A DNA stretch of 64,000 nucleotides from Lathyrus oleraceus (Eukaryota; Streptophyta; Magnoliopsida; Fabales; Fabaceae): positions 88,036,944 through 88,100,943 of the forward strand of contig NC_066582.1 in NCBI RefSeq assembly GCF_024323335.1, read 5' to 3'. The position numbers were made by a program, and so were the translations under genes. The notes below the pieces were generated by a model. That model was not told the origin of the DNA, searched no databases, and worked only from the letters and a program-made list of their open reading frames with translations. Below are positions 11,585-22,551 of the stretch, one piece after another (the stretch's first letter is position 1; each line of letters begins with the position of its first letter).

Positions 11585-13086
11585 CTATGGAATCATGTCC
11601 GATGATGATCCAACTCCAAGTTGATACTTCTTGCGAAGCCTTTTGATCTCACTTTCGTATCCTCTTTTCATAGCATCCTTCTCTATTACGAGTTGGTCTA
11701 CAATGCCCTTCCAAATGCCGGAAGTAGGAAGATGAGTAGATGATGAACTGTTAGAGGAAAATAAACCCTTTTGGTCCCTTGATCTCTTCACAGCATGTTG
11801 CTCAAGCAATTCTATCAAGACGTCCTTCTCCTTTAGCTACTTCTGCAATTCTGCTTTCTCAAGGTGTGAGGTGTGAAATTTGCCTTCCCAATCATCCCTT
11901 TCTTGCTTCATCCTAACCAAATCCTCTTGCTACTCTTCTATGCATTTAGTAATGTGCGATTTGACCATTATTAAAGACATGGGTCTTTTGTAATGTATGG
12001 CATCTTTAATTCCTTTGCTCTCTTCTTTACCCAACTAGTGTAAGGCTCCAAAGCTATACAGTCCTTCAATCCAAGCTCAGTTTTTTTCTTTCCTATGAAC
12101 ATTGTGCCAAGCACGTACCATCCTAGCTTTTGGCCCTTGAGTCTCTTTCCCTTCTTGGAAAAATAAACCTTCTAGCAAAGTGTTATTAGGTTTGTCCTTC
12201 ACTGCGAACCCAAGTTGACGTCTCGCCAAAGTCGGATTGTAGTTGATTCCTCCCTGTGTACCAAGAAGAGGCACACTAGAGAACTCCCCACAACTATCAA
12301 TAATCTCAACATCGTCGTAAACAGAAGAATACCAAGCTATGTCATCATTGGTGAGAGACATAAGTCTTTGGGACCACCTTAAACAATCCTTGTTTTCTGT
12401 GAAGAAAGGAGACTACGGCAAGTGTGAAATAAACCACTTGTATAGTAAAGGCGCACAACAGACAATAGTTCCACCTTCTTTAGAAGTCCTATGATGAATG
12501 GAGAAATAAGTGTCACCGAGCAAAGTTGGAACCAGATTCCTAATCAAAAAGATCCTCATAGAATTAACATCAACGAAGTTGTCAATATTGGGAAACAAAA
12601 CCAGACCATAGATGAGTAAGGAAAAAGTAGCTTCAAAGGCCACCATGCTACCAACGTTGGTAAAAGAAAAGTCTTTCTTAATCAGAAATTTTGAAGTCAA
12701 CCCTCTGATACCTCCTTTGACAGTAAGATTGGCATTTCTATCAAATTTCCTTAGGTGAACGGTTTCAGCAATAACTCAAGTTTCTAGAACTCCTTCCACC
12801 CTACTAACAGGAACTCTATTAGAAATAGGTACACCCAAAAGATGAGCATACTTCTCCATGGTGGGCAACAACTGATAATCAGGGAAAGTGAAGCACCGGT
12901 AAGAAGAATCATAAAACTGAACCAAAGTACAAAAAAGGCCATCCTTAACATCAATAGATAGGATAGATAGAATTATTCTAAAAAATCTCTAAAACCTTTA
13001 GGATCATCCACAAAAGATGCTAGCTTCCTTAATTCCATGAGATCGGGACATCTGAAACTGTATTTCCGAGTATTCCTTCTTCCAAT
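11585..13086 (-). pseudogene. ORF1 of element A (Ogre extra ORF, broken)
   Basis: This is the extra ORF that Ogre elements carry before gag; its function is unknown. Blocks CFTFPDYQLL-like, GLVLFPNIDNFVD, LVPTLLGDTYFS and CGEFSSVPLLG align with E and B. The start codon has become ATT at 13086, and the frame has several stops and shifts. The C-terminus (11585-11818) is charged and probably coiled-coil. The TFPDFQ...TLEEY pattern resembles the plant mobile domain, which is my inference. Confidence 0.8.
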
Positions 13087-13832
13087 GTCCGTGATCAAAA
13101 TATATGTGATCTTTGCAAAAAGAGTCTCCAAGTTCCTTGAAAATTGAGAAAAAAACTTATGAATTCCATGAGTGCATGATGCAACAACCACAAACAATAT
13201 CACACAAAGCACACAAACAAGGTCCAAAGGTTCAGAGTCACGAGCATGGAGTCAAGGGTAAAAACCAACCCACAATGTATGTACTAAGGACATAATCACC
13301 TGTAGAACAAGGTCCTAAAAGGTTTCCAGAGTCATAATTCCATCTTTCGGATATTACCGACTTAAACAACTACTCGTCAACCAATAATATTCTCAAGAGA
13401 AACTCGTCTGAGTGTAGTATCGTGTAACAACTAATTCAAGTCTACACCTGAATAGCCACCGTACTACGTCTTAAAAGGCCAATATGGGTTCAGGGTTCTA
13501 AGGTCCTTAGCTTCTCGGGCTCCTAGGTTGGAAAAAGTAATGCCAACTACGAGTACTCGTGTGACATCAGTAATCCCAAAGGGGCCTCCACTGAGTGGGG
13601 GATCTCAAGTCAGCTTATTAAGGATTAATTCCACGTAAGCCAAACATGACTATACCACCCTCCTATCATAATAGCTCTCAAGTCCAGGTATAGGACTTAT
13701 CTCACCACAAAGAGATCACCAAGCATCAGACAGAACAAACAATAACAAACAACAACAAACATAATATATGCACAAAAACGAAAATGGGCTTAACCCGCTA
13801 GGGACTACTCCCTAGCAGAGTCGCCACTTTTC
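13087..13832 (-). other. 5' UTR and primer binding site of element A
   Basis: The PBS, read on the minus strand as TGGCGACTCTGCTAGGGA, is at 13809-13826, a few bases inside the LTR end (TTACA, ending at 13833). It is complementary to the 3' end expected of a tRNA-Arg, the primer known for Ogre. The leader from 13808 to 13087 is untranslated and mirrors B's leader at 13997-14701. Confidence 0.8.
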
Positions 13833-13888
13833 TGTAACGGTAATAATTTTGAGAATAAGTTATCAATTAACTTAACTCACAAAGCAAT

Positions 13889-15346
13889 AAAAGCACGGTG
13901 GAGACTCTTGCTTTGCGAGTTAAGTTAATTGATAACTTATTCTCAAAATTATTACCGTTACATAAAAGTGGCGACTCTGCTAGGGAGTAGTCCCTAGTGG
14001 GTTAAGCCCATTTTTGTTTTTGTGCATATACTATGTTTGTTGTTGTTTGTTATTATTTGTTTTGTCTGGTGCTTGGTGATTTCTATGTGGTGAGATAAGT
14101 CCTATACCCGGACTTGAAAGCTCTTATGATAGGAGGGTGATATAGTCATGTTTGGCTTATATGGAGTTAATCCTTAATAAGCTGACTTGAGATCCCCCAC
14201 TCAGTGAAGGCCCATTTGGGATTACTAATGTCACACGAGTAGTCGTAGTTGGCATTACTTTTTCCGACCTGGGAGCCCGAGAGCTGAGTACCTTAGAACC
14301 TTTAACCAATCTTGGCCTTTTAGGACGTAGTGTGGTGGCTATTCAGGTGTAGACTTGAATTAGTTGTTATGCAATACTTCACTCAGACGAGTTTCTCTTG
14401 AGAATATTATTGGTTGACGCGTAGTCGTTTAAGTCGGAAATATCTGAAAGATGGAAATACGACTCTGGGAACTTTTTAGAACCCTGTTCTACATGTGGTT
14501 ATATCCTTAGTATATACATTGTGGGTTGGTTATTACCCTTGGCTCCAGGCTCGTGACTCCGAACCTTTAGACCTTGTTTGTGTGCTTTGTGTGATATTGT
14601 TTGTGGTTGTTGCATCATGCACTCATGGAATTCATAAGAATTTTTCTCAGTTTTCAAGGAACTTAGAGACTCTTTTTGCAAACATCGCAGATATTTTGAT
14701 CATGGATAATTGAAGAAGGAATACTCAGAAATACGGTTTCAGATGTCCCGATCTCATGGAATTAAGGAAGCTGGCATCTTTTGTGGATGATCCTAAAGGT
14801 TCCGGAGATCGTTTTGGAAGACTTCTATCTATCCTATCTACTGATGTTGAGGATGGCCGTCTTTGTACTTTGGCTTAGTTCTATGATCTTGTTTATCGGT
14901 GTTTCACTTTCCTTGATTATCAGTTGTTGCCCGCCATGGAGGAGTATGCCCATCTTTTGGATGTACCGGTTTCTGATAGAGGTCCTTTCAGTAAGGCGAA
15001 AGTAGTTCTAGAATCTCGAGTTATTGCTGAAGTTGTTCGCTTAAGGAAATCTGACATAGATGCCAATCTCACTGTCAAAGGAGGTATCTGAGGATTGACT
15101 TCAAAATTTATGATTGAGAAATCATTTTCTTTTGCCAATGCTAGTAGCATGGTGGCCTTTGAAGCTACTTTTTCCTTAATCATCTATGGTCTGATTTTAT
15201 TTCCCAACATTGACAACTTCGTTGATGTTAAGGCTATGAGGATCTTCTTGATTAGGAATCTGGTTCCAACTTTGCTCGGTGACATTTATTTCTCCATTCA
15301 TCATAGGATTCTAAAGAAGGTGGAACTATTGTCTGTTGTGCGCCTT
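13889..15346 (+). mobile_element. Element B: Ogre-like fragment, mirror image of A
   Basis: The plus strand shows an LTR end (to 13972, ending TTACA), a PBS TGGCGACTCTGCTAGGGA at 13979-13996, a leader and the first part of ORF1. It is the same family as A and stops at 15346, where C is inserted. The LTR piece is only about 84 bp long, so B has no promoter of its own here. Confidence 0.85.
14702..15346 (+). pseudogene. ORF1 fragment of element B
   Basis: An ATG at 14702 is followed three codons later by TGA, then by the ORF1 pattern in fragments: RCFTF, the EEYAHLL block, and the open stretch from 15095 with GLILFPNIDNFVD and LVPTLLGD. It ends where C's LTR begins, within the block that in A reads GGTIVCCAP. 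Stops near 14877 and 15090 confirm that it is dead. Confidence 0.8.
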
Positions 15347-17898
15347 TATCGCTATCGGGATTTCACGATAATGAAACCGAGACTAAAGAGATGCCAAAGG
15401 GAGGCAAGATTAGAAGAGTCTCCATCGAATTTTATTTGTGTGCCTCTATTAGAGAGGTGGGGGGAATAGTCGATAAAATCCTCAAAAGGTACACGCACGG
15501 GAAGTGCTAAAAAGAAATAAGGAATCAGTCTCGCAACCGAGATTTGGGTTCGGAAGCCGGTTAACAAGGGGAAGGTATTAGTACCCCTCACATCCATGGT
15601 ACTCCATGGGAAACATTTGGGTTGTTTTACATACATGGGGATTTATCTATCATTGTTTTATTTTCAAAAAGAAATGTGTGTAAAAGAGGAGGGGGTGTTT
15701 TGTTATTATAGTGCTCGCCAAGGACTGGGGTCCTTGTGCCTATGCATCACACATTCGGGGATGAGGAATCAGAGCTCCATAGTTCGGAGTAGAAAATGTT
15801 TATGTTTTGGATGATTTTACCTTTAAGAAAAGGGGTTTCAGGATAATGCCCTAAGGCACAAAACTGAGTTTGATGAGTTCTATTATTTTTACCTTGAATA
15901 AGGGTTTTATGAAAAGAATGTTTGTGATTATTCTATACAATAAGCCAAACATCTTGCATCCAAAATAATCAAAGTAAGGGTAGGAATGCTCCATTCTTAC
16001 TCATTCTCCACCACTTAAGGCTCGTGGCGCATAATAATAATCGTAATTTTATTGTATTTTTGAATTTGATTATGAAAATGTCACTTGACATTGAATCAAG
16101 GGTTTATTTATTTGATTATGATATTTGGGTAATGCAATATGCATGCAAATTAACCAAACAAGAAAGTAAAGGGTCTCATTGTAAGGTAGCCCAAGAGAAA
16201 CTCTTGTGTGTGCAAAAGTGACCTAAGCTAAACAAAGGATAATGGTCTTACAAACATGTCCCCTAAGGTGGTGCCATGATGTCATTCTTACCACATGAAT
16301 GTAAGTTACAGATGAAAATCCAACATTCACAAAGTATCACAAAGGTAATGGGAAAAGATCTCCAAGCAAAGGTCCTAGGATGAGATCCTCTAAGTCCAAA
16401 TTGATTAAGAGTGAAGTGAGCATTTTTGGTCTTATCATTTTATCATGTTTTTATTGTTTTTAATGTATGATGACAATAAAATAAATAACAAGTAAATAAA
16501 CATGCATGATGAGTTTGTAAAATGATGATGATAATGAGCATTTGAATGTAAATTACAAGGTAGTGGCATAAAAATAAATTACAAGATAAATAATAACAAC
16601 ATCACAATAACAATGGTTAGTGAATATAAATGACATAAAATAAATAACAAGTTAATAATACCAAAGTCACAATAACAAATGTTAATGATAAACAAAGTTA
16701 GTGAAGTGTAATTAGGGGTTAGTAATATGTGCAAAATGAACATTTTTAGGACTATCTATCCATAGGTCAAAAACTCAAAACATGGCACATTAAGGGATAA
16801 ATTATCATTGATGCAAAGTATTGAAGATGATTAATAATCATCTAACAATAGATTTGTAACAAATAAATTTATACAACCCTAAGTCCATCTATCAATACTT
16901 TGAAAAAAAATAGAGGATTATATCACTAAAAAAATATGATTTGTTTTATATCTTTTGTTTTTTACTTCTTTTTATTTAGCAAGATGGTAAGAGAGTAAAT
17001 AAATTAGCATAATGTAAATGATATATGGTTATATAATAATGGACATAAACATAAAGTACTTGAAATAAAATGAACAATAAAATAAATTGTGAGCAAATAA
17101 ATAGCAAAGAAATAAAGTGCAATAATATAAATGTTAGAAGTTATTAGTTAGTGATTAGTGGAATAACAATAAGCAAATGAATTAGCAAGTCAATGTGACG
17201 AACATGGTTTCATCTATGCATAAATTACTCAAATATGGTTAAAATAGAGGCAACATAGCAATACCTCAAAGTATCATGAATGATCTATTGATCAATCATT
17301 AATAGGTTTAAAACATTGAAGATTTAATCAAACTCTAAACAACCATGACCATAATCTAATAGATCTCATCAACCAAACAAATGTAACCACAAGCCAACAG
17401 TAAAAAATGATAACAATAACAACGTTTGACTAAAAATGGTTAACAAAAGATAGTAAGAGCAAAAAAATCTCAAAAAAAAGTGTGTAAACCAAACTTAATC
17501 ATTTTTTGCAAGCTTGACTCTAAACTCTCTCAAAAGACCAACCAAGAACAACCAACCATTTTTAATACAAAAACAAAACCAAAAAATGTTAAAAGTTTAA
17601 GCTATAATCATTACCCAAAAATGTGAAAAAGTTAGGTTGTTGTAGTATTGAGCTTGAATGTGAAGCAGGAAGTTTTGAGATGAAAGTGTTTATGGTGGAA
17701 ACTTAGTGAAGAGGCTGAGTTGTGAGTGTTAGAGAGTGGAAGGTTTTGAGGAAAAAAGTGAAACGGAAAAAAAAATTGGTGGGAGGTGATTTTGGGAGAG
17801 AATGATTTTTGTAGGTTTAAGAAATAGGGTTTGATTGATGTGAGGACATAACTTTTGGGGGATGGAAAGTATGGTAAATGAGGGGGGAAATAATGTCC

Positions 17899-17906
17899 TA
17901 TTTATA
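17899..17906 (-). promoter_or_regulatory. TATA box of element C's LTR
   Basis: The minus strand reads CCCTATAAATAGG. It lies about 80 bp downstream, in LTR direction, of the palindrome array, so it is well placed as the core promoter. Transcription would start at about 17870. Confidence 0.6.
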
Positions 17907-17985
17907 GGGAAAGCAAGTGGGTATATGGGTAAAACGAAAGGATCAATTTGGGGTAAAAAAAGGTTATTGCTGTTGTTCTGCGCAG

Positions 17986-18171
17986 GGTAACCGGTTACCT
18001 GAATCATGTAACCGGTTACCTGGGCCAAAAATGGTTTGGGGAGCCTGCATTTACATTGAGGTAACCGGTTACCTGAGTCATGTAACCGGTTACCTGGGCC
18101 AAAAATGTCCTAGAAGCTGTTTTTTAAAAAGGTCATGTAACCGGTTACCTGAATCAAGGTAACCGGTTACC
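17986..18171. repeat. Six GTAACCGGTTAC palindromes in three pairs
   Basis: Perfect 12-bp palindromes lie at 17987, 18008, 18061, 18082, 18137 and 18159 (starts). Within a pair the starts are 21-22 bp apart, and pairs repeat at 74-77 bp. Linkers such as CTGGGCCAAAAATG are also repeated. Each palindrome contains CGGTTA on both strands, which fits the plant MYB consensus CNGTTR. A protein-binding role is inferred. Confidence 0.85.
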
Positions 18172-18390
18172 TGGGCCAAAAAATGACTTTTTTTCCTTTT
18201 TTTTTTTTTTTTTTTTGCTCATTCTTCTCTTGAAGTTTCATCTAAAAAAACTCAAAAAAAAATTAGATGTGAACACCATGCCTTGAGTCTGTGTAATATG
18301 TCTTTGCTTATGAATGTTTATGCAATTATGGGGATGGAACAAATGCATGTAAGTGTAACAGGGTCATGGATCAGATGAAAGTCGTATGGG

Positions 18391-18527
18391 ATAGGGCGAA
18401 TTTTGGGGTATGATAGATGCACCTATTTAATCTTAACGGATCTATATATATGGATGGCGACGGTTTCCAATCTGTTCAAGGTAGGAGAGGATTAAATACT
18501 AATATGAGTAATTGAAAATATGCCTTG
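18391..18527 (-). other. PPT region and weak stem-loop at C's 3' UTR/LTR junction
   Basis: The minus strand reads AAATAGGTGCATC directly before the LTR start at 18415. The segment 18481-18527 is a weak inverted repeat of 18391-18442 (shared TATTTAATC core), with a loop of about 38 nt. Position and loop size match the stronger stem-loops in A and E. Confidence 0.4.
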
Positions 18528-18764
18528 TCGGGAGATGATAATGTTATGATTTGTTGAGGATTATGCATGGTTATGATGGTTATGCATGCAATGCGATGTA
18601 TGCGCCATAAGTATCTTCTTAAGGAGGAAACTTTGATGTCAGAATCCCAAGAAGATGGAGGGAAGAAAAACCCACTGGGGAGTGAGAAAAAGGGTGATGG
18701 GGAAAAACAAAACGGTAATTCCAAGAAACGAATGGAATACCTATCCTTGATGGGGAAATATAGG

Positions 18765-19735
18765 TTCGGTGATGATTCCTAGCGACGACTGGAATACGTG
18801 ACATCTACTAGGGACTAAACGAAGAAATTCAACGACAATTCTTAGCAACGGTTAGGACATCTGACTTAGTGGGGATGATAAATGATTTCAAATGATGATG
18901 CCTAGCAACGGCTAGGACATCTGACCTGGTTGGAGAGAGATGACAAGGTACGATGACGATTATTAGTAACAGGTAGAATACCTGATTCTATGGGGAAAAG
19001 AAGTCGTTCAGTGACGATTCCTAGCAACGACTGGAATACCTGACTCGACTAGAGATACAACTTTCCATGAAGGTACAGTGACAATTCTTAGTGACGACTA
19101 GAATACCTGACTCGACTAGAGATAAAACTTTCCATGAAGGTACAATGATGATTCTTAGCGATGTCTAGAATACCTGACTCGACTACGGAAGTAAAGAGGT
19201 TTAGAGATGATTCCTAGCAATAGCTAGAATACCTGAAATCCATCAGGGATATCAAACAGTTCAGTGACGATTCTTAGCAACAGCTAAATACCTGACTGTG
19301 CTGAGGAGAATATAGAAGTCCTATGACGATTCCTAGCAACGACTAAAATACTTGACATCTACTGGGAAAAGGAGCATTTCAGTGACGATTCCTTGTTAAG
19401 ATTGGAATACCTGAATTATGATGCAAAAATAAATTTAAAGATGATTCTCGGCTATAAATGTCTGACTTGGCTTGGGGAATGAGCCCAAAATACCTCTTGT
19501 CTGAAAAAAGAAAGTTCGGTGACGATTCTTAATAACGACTAAGAATACCTGACTCTGCGAGGAATAGGGAAAATATGGTGATGACTTTCTAGGGATAGAA
19601 GAGGTATAGTGACGATTCTTGGCAACGACTAGAATACCTGACTCTTCTGGGGAGACTTGGAATGAAATAAAACAGTTTAGCAACGATTCCTAGCAATGGC
19701 TGGAATATGCGGCTCTACTTGGGTAAATGTTTTGA
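18765..19735. repeat. Degenerate 60-bp tandem repeats in C's 3' UTR
   Basis: About fifteen degenerate units contain variants of GATTCCTAGCAACGACTGGAATACCTGACTC (or close forms), spaced about 60-70 bp. This is the same kind of 3' UTR array as in A, but with unrelated sequence. Confidence 0.8.
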
Positions 19736-20702
19736 GGATGAACGTTGATTCTATTGGGGAAAATTCCTAACACCGGTTGGGAAATTCCGAACTCTGATGA
19801 ATCAAATCGAGTAAGTTAAGGAGATACTTATGATGTGATGTTATGTATGCCGATGCGTGTTTGGGCTTTCACATGGGAATGTATGAAATGCAGGGTTTGC
19901 AAGTTATGCCAAGTATTATTGGGCTTTGCGAGTGAACATATTTGAGGAATGCCAATGGTGATTGGCCTTAAAAGGTTGATTGGAGAAAGTGTATTGACTT
20001 TTCGATACTTAAGAAATTGGAACTCGATGTCTAAGCAAGCACTGAGTGTAATAGTTGAGAATTCTTGCTGGGGAAGAAGAAATGATTGGCCAAGTCCACG
20101 AAACTGCTTGGCATTTTTAAGTTGGGATACCAAATGCATTTTGGTTACCTTTAGCAATTTTTTGAAAGAAATGTAATTCGATGTTGTTTTCCTTAAATTT
20201 TTTTTTGAAAAAGGGGTTTTTAACAAAAAAAAATCCAGTGTAATATCATTTAGAAAAAGTCATATTTCGCAGACAAGGCAGGAAAAATAAAAACATTGAA
20301 CACATATGAGGGAACTAATTTTATTGATAAATGATCCCAAAATGGGTGATTTTGTACAAAGGAAACAATTCCTAAAAGAGGTGATTACGAAAAGAAAATG
20401 ATAATTGTAATGGCAATGAAACATCTCGGGTTTCCACCAAATTCCAACTCTGATATAGCCTCTACGCCTTTGGTCGTCCTTTGATCTTTCTTTCAGAAGG
20501 AGAGTGACTGGACTGACTTGTTAGCGAAGCCATATGATTGACTTGTAGGGGAGTGAAGAATGACTCCTTGCGGGATGCAGCCTCTCGTTCTTATTAAATC
20601 CCCAATTTTTGCCTAGACCTCCCTTTCGGGTTTTCAGTCTACCGAGATACCCATTTTTGCATAAGTCGCCCTTTCGGGTTTTCAACTTATCGGGCTCTTT
20701 TT
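19736..20702 (-). other. Element C 3' UTR, non-repeat part
   Basis: This non-coding sequence lies between the repeats and integrase. The part at about 20590-20700 has the GAAAACCCGAAAGGG phrases also seen after integrase in A and E. A 132-codon sense frame at 19828-20226 has no counterpart in A or E and is not supported as a gene. Confidence 0.55.
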
Positions 20703-21762
20703 TTTGCAAACGTAGTATTTTTTTACCGCATTCGCATTTACCCGGATGGAAGATCTTCACCATCCATAGTTGAAAAGATTAAGGCTCCTCTAGAGAAGAC
20801 CTTTCTTACAATATATGGGCCTTCGTAGTTTGGCGTCCATTTGCTCCTTGGGTCAGTGTGGATTGGAAAAATCTTTTTCAACACGAGGTCTACGACCTTG
20901 AGGCTGTGGGGGAAAACCTTCTTGTCGTGTGCCCTCTTGATGTGTTTTTTATAAGGTTGGTCGTGGAAGATGGCTGCCAAGCGCTTCTCATCAATGAGGT
21001 TTAGTTTGTCAAATCGGGATTGTACCCATTCAACTTCATCAAGCTTAACGTCGGTCAAAATCCTTAAGGAAGGAATATCTACTTCGACTGGCAAGACTGC
21101 ATCCATGCCATATACAAGAGAGAAAGAAGTTGTTGCAGTGGAAGTGCGTACTGAAGTACGATAAGCATGTAATAAGAATGGGAGCATTTCATGCCAATCT
21201 TTGTAGGTTTCCACCATCTTTTGCACGATCTTCTTGATGTTTTTGTTAGCTGCCTCAACGGCGCCATTAGTTTTAGGCCTATAAGGCGATGAGTTGTGGT
21301 GGTCGATCTTGAAATTTTGGCATAACTCTTTCATCATTTTGTTATTAAGGTTAGATCCATTATCAATAATGATCTTGTTGGGGACCCTATAATGGCAAAT
21401 GATTTCTTTCCTGATGAACCGAGCCACCACTTGTCTGGTAACGTTGGCGTATGAGGCTGCTTCTACCCATTTTTTGAAATAATGACTACAAGGATGAAGT
21501 GGTGTCCATTTGAGGAAATTGGCTCCATGCGTCCGATTACGTCAATGCCTCACATGGCGAAAGGCCAAGGTGATGTTAGGACATTGAGCGACATTGGTGG
21601 CACATGGATCTTGTCGGGGTAGATCTTGCACTTGTGGCATGTTTTGACGTGGCGGTGATAGTCAACCTCCATGGTCATCCAATAGTAGTCGACCCTTAAG
21701 ATTTTCTTTACCATAGTGTTCCCACTGGCATGCGTCTCAAAGGATCCTTCATGAATTTCCAT
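20703..21762 (-). pseudogene. Integrase of element C (broken)
   Basis: The zinc region is at 21550-21762 (His in EIHEGSFETH, Cys pair CHKC). The core and C-terminus are at 20738-21430, with the second catalytic Asp in IIIDNGSN and the Glu in AVEAANK. The first Asp (GIDVIG) follows a TGA that replaces Trp near 21548. A short deletion near 21475 shifts the frame. The C-terminal KWTPNYEGPY block is present, then a frameshift in DLPSG removes the normal tail. At the codon where A and E have TAG, C has CAG (Gln). Confidence 0.85.
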
Positions 21763-21768
21763 TATAAT

Positions 21769-22536
21769 CTAGTTCGCTTCTTGCTTGTTCACAGATCTAA
21801 GTAGAACCGAATCATAATTTCTCTTGTATAATACCCATCCACTTAACAAGAATTTGGATGATAGTTTCCGAAGATACTTCTTGTCGGTGATGGATGCATC
21901 CATAGGGTACTCTTGGTTCTCTAAGAATTTCATAATGTCATAGAACCAAGGATAATCGTCAGCTTCGTCTTTTGCTTCTAGACAGTAGACAAGCTTGTCC
22001 AAGTAGTTAAGGTGAAAGGATGGTGCTTCATTCTTCCACTTTACCTTAAATACGGACGCCAAAGTTGTTAAGGCGTCATCTAGTTGATTCTCTTCTCGAG
22101 GGATATGGTGGAATGTAATCTCATCGAAATAGGGGACTAGTTTTAAGACATGCTCTTTGTACGGAATGAGCTTATGATATCTAGTATCCCAATCTCCTTT
22201 GACTTGGCTGATTACCAAGGATGAATCTCCATAGACTTACAAGATTTTAATCCTAATATTGATAGTAGCTTTAATACCAAAGATACAAGCCTCGTACTCG
22301 GCCATGTTGTTTGTACATTCAAAACACGACCTTGCGGTGAAAGGGAGGTGGAAATTAGTTGGAGAAGTGATTACTTCCCCAATGCCATTTTCGTGGGCAT
22401 TAGAAGCTCCATCAAAAACCAAGGTCCATCGAGATCCAAGCTCATGTCCTTCCTCGGTATCGGGGATGTTACAATCTCTAATCGACACGATATCTTCATC
22501 GGAGAATTCTAAATGCATAGATTGGTAGTCTTCCAA
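21769..22536 (-). pseudogene. Second (archaeal-like) RNase H of element C
   Basis: The motifs FDGAS, NMAEYEAC, YGDSS and ENQLDDAL give the four acidic positions of a type-I RNase H. It lies between the RT-linked RNase H and integrase, as in A and E. A stop between IRIKIL and YGDSS (about 22237) breaks it. The 3' part, to 21769, is an acidic linker into the integrase zinc region. Confidence 0.8.
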
Positions 22537-22551
22537 GGGTTGTTGTGCAAG

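Larger units (their letters stand above)
1..13888 (-). mobile_element. Element A: degraded Ogre-like (Tat lineage) Ty3/gypsy retrotransposon
   Basis: The minus strand carries, from high to low coordinate, a 56-bp remnant of the 5' LTR end, a PBS, ORF1, gag, protease, RT, two RNase H domains, integrase, a repeat-rich 3' UTR and the start of the 3' LTR. This order, with an ORF before gag and a second RNase H before integrase, is that of the Tat/Ogre lineage. Every coding block has stops or frameshifts, so the copy is dead. It is interrupted by a solo LTR at 8339-9722, and its head is joined to mirror-image element B. The rest of the 3' LTR lies left of the window. Confidence 0.9.
12446..15348. 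repeat. Large imperfect palindrome formed by elements A and B
   Basis: The left arm 12446-13888 and right arm 13908-15348 are inverted copies with a spacer of about 19 bp. By eye they differ at around 5 percent of positions, with few indels (1443 versus 1441 bp). Each arm holds the last 55-65 bp of an LTR, the PBS, the 5' leader and about 640 bp of ORF1. The right limit is set by the insertion of element C, so the original palindrome was longer. Confidence 0.9.
15347..18415 (-). repeat. Element C 3' LTR, about 3.07 kb
   Basis: On the minus strand the LTR starts TATCATACCCC at 18415, next to the PPT, and ends GCGATA at 15347, where B's ORF1 is interrupted. The ends form a TATC/GATA terminal inverted repeat rather than TG/CA. 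The body is AT-rich, with homopolymer runs (poly-T at about 18190-18216). Within it lie the palindrome array at 17986-18171 and a TATA box at 17899-17906. Small ORFs in it look like chance. Confidence 0.75.

Noticed and set aside
17986..18171. Regularly spaced repeats that might suggest a CRISPR array
   Set aside because: The units are 12-bp palindromes with repeated linkers in a plant LTR, with no unique spacers and no cas genes.
19828..20226. 132-codon minus-strand ORF in C's 3' UTR
   Set aside because: It is in the element's sense orientation but has no counterpart in A or E and no domain; probably a chance frame in non-coding sequence.
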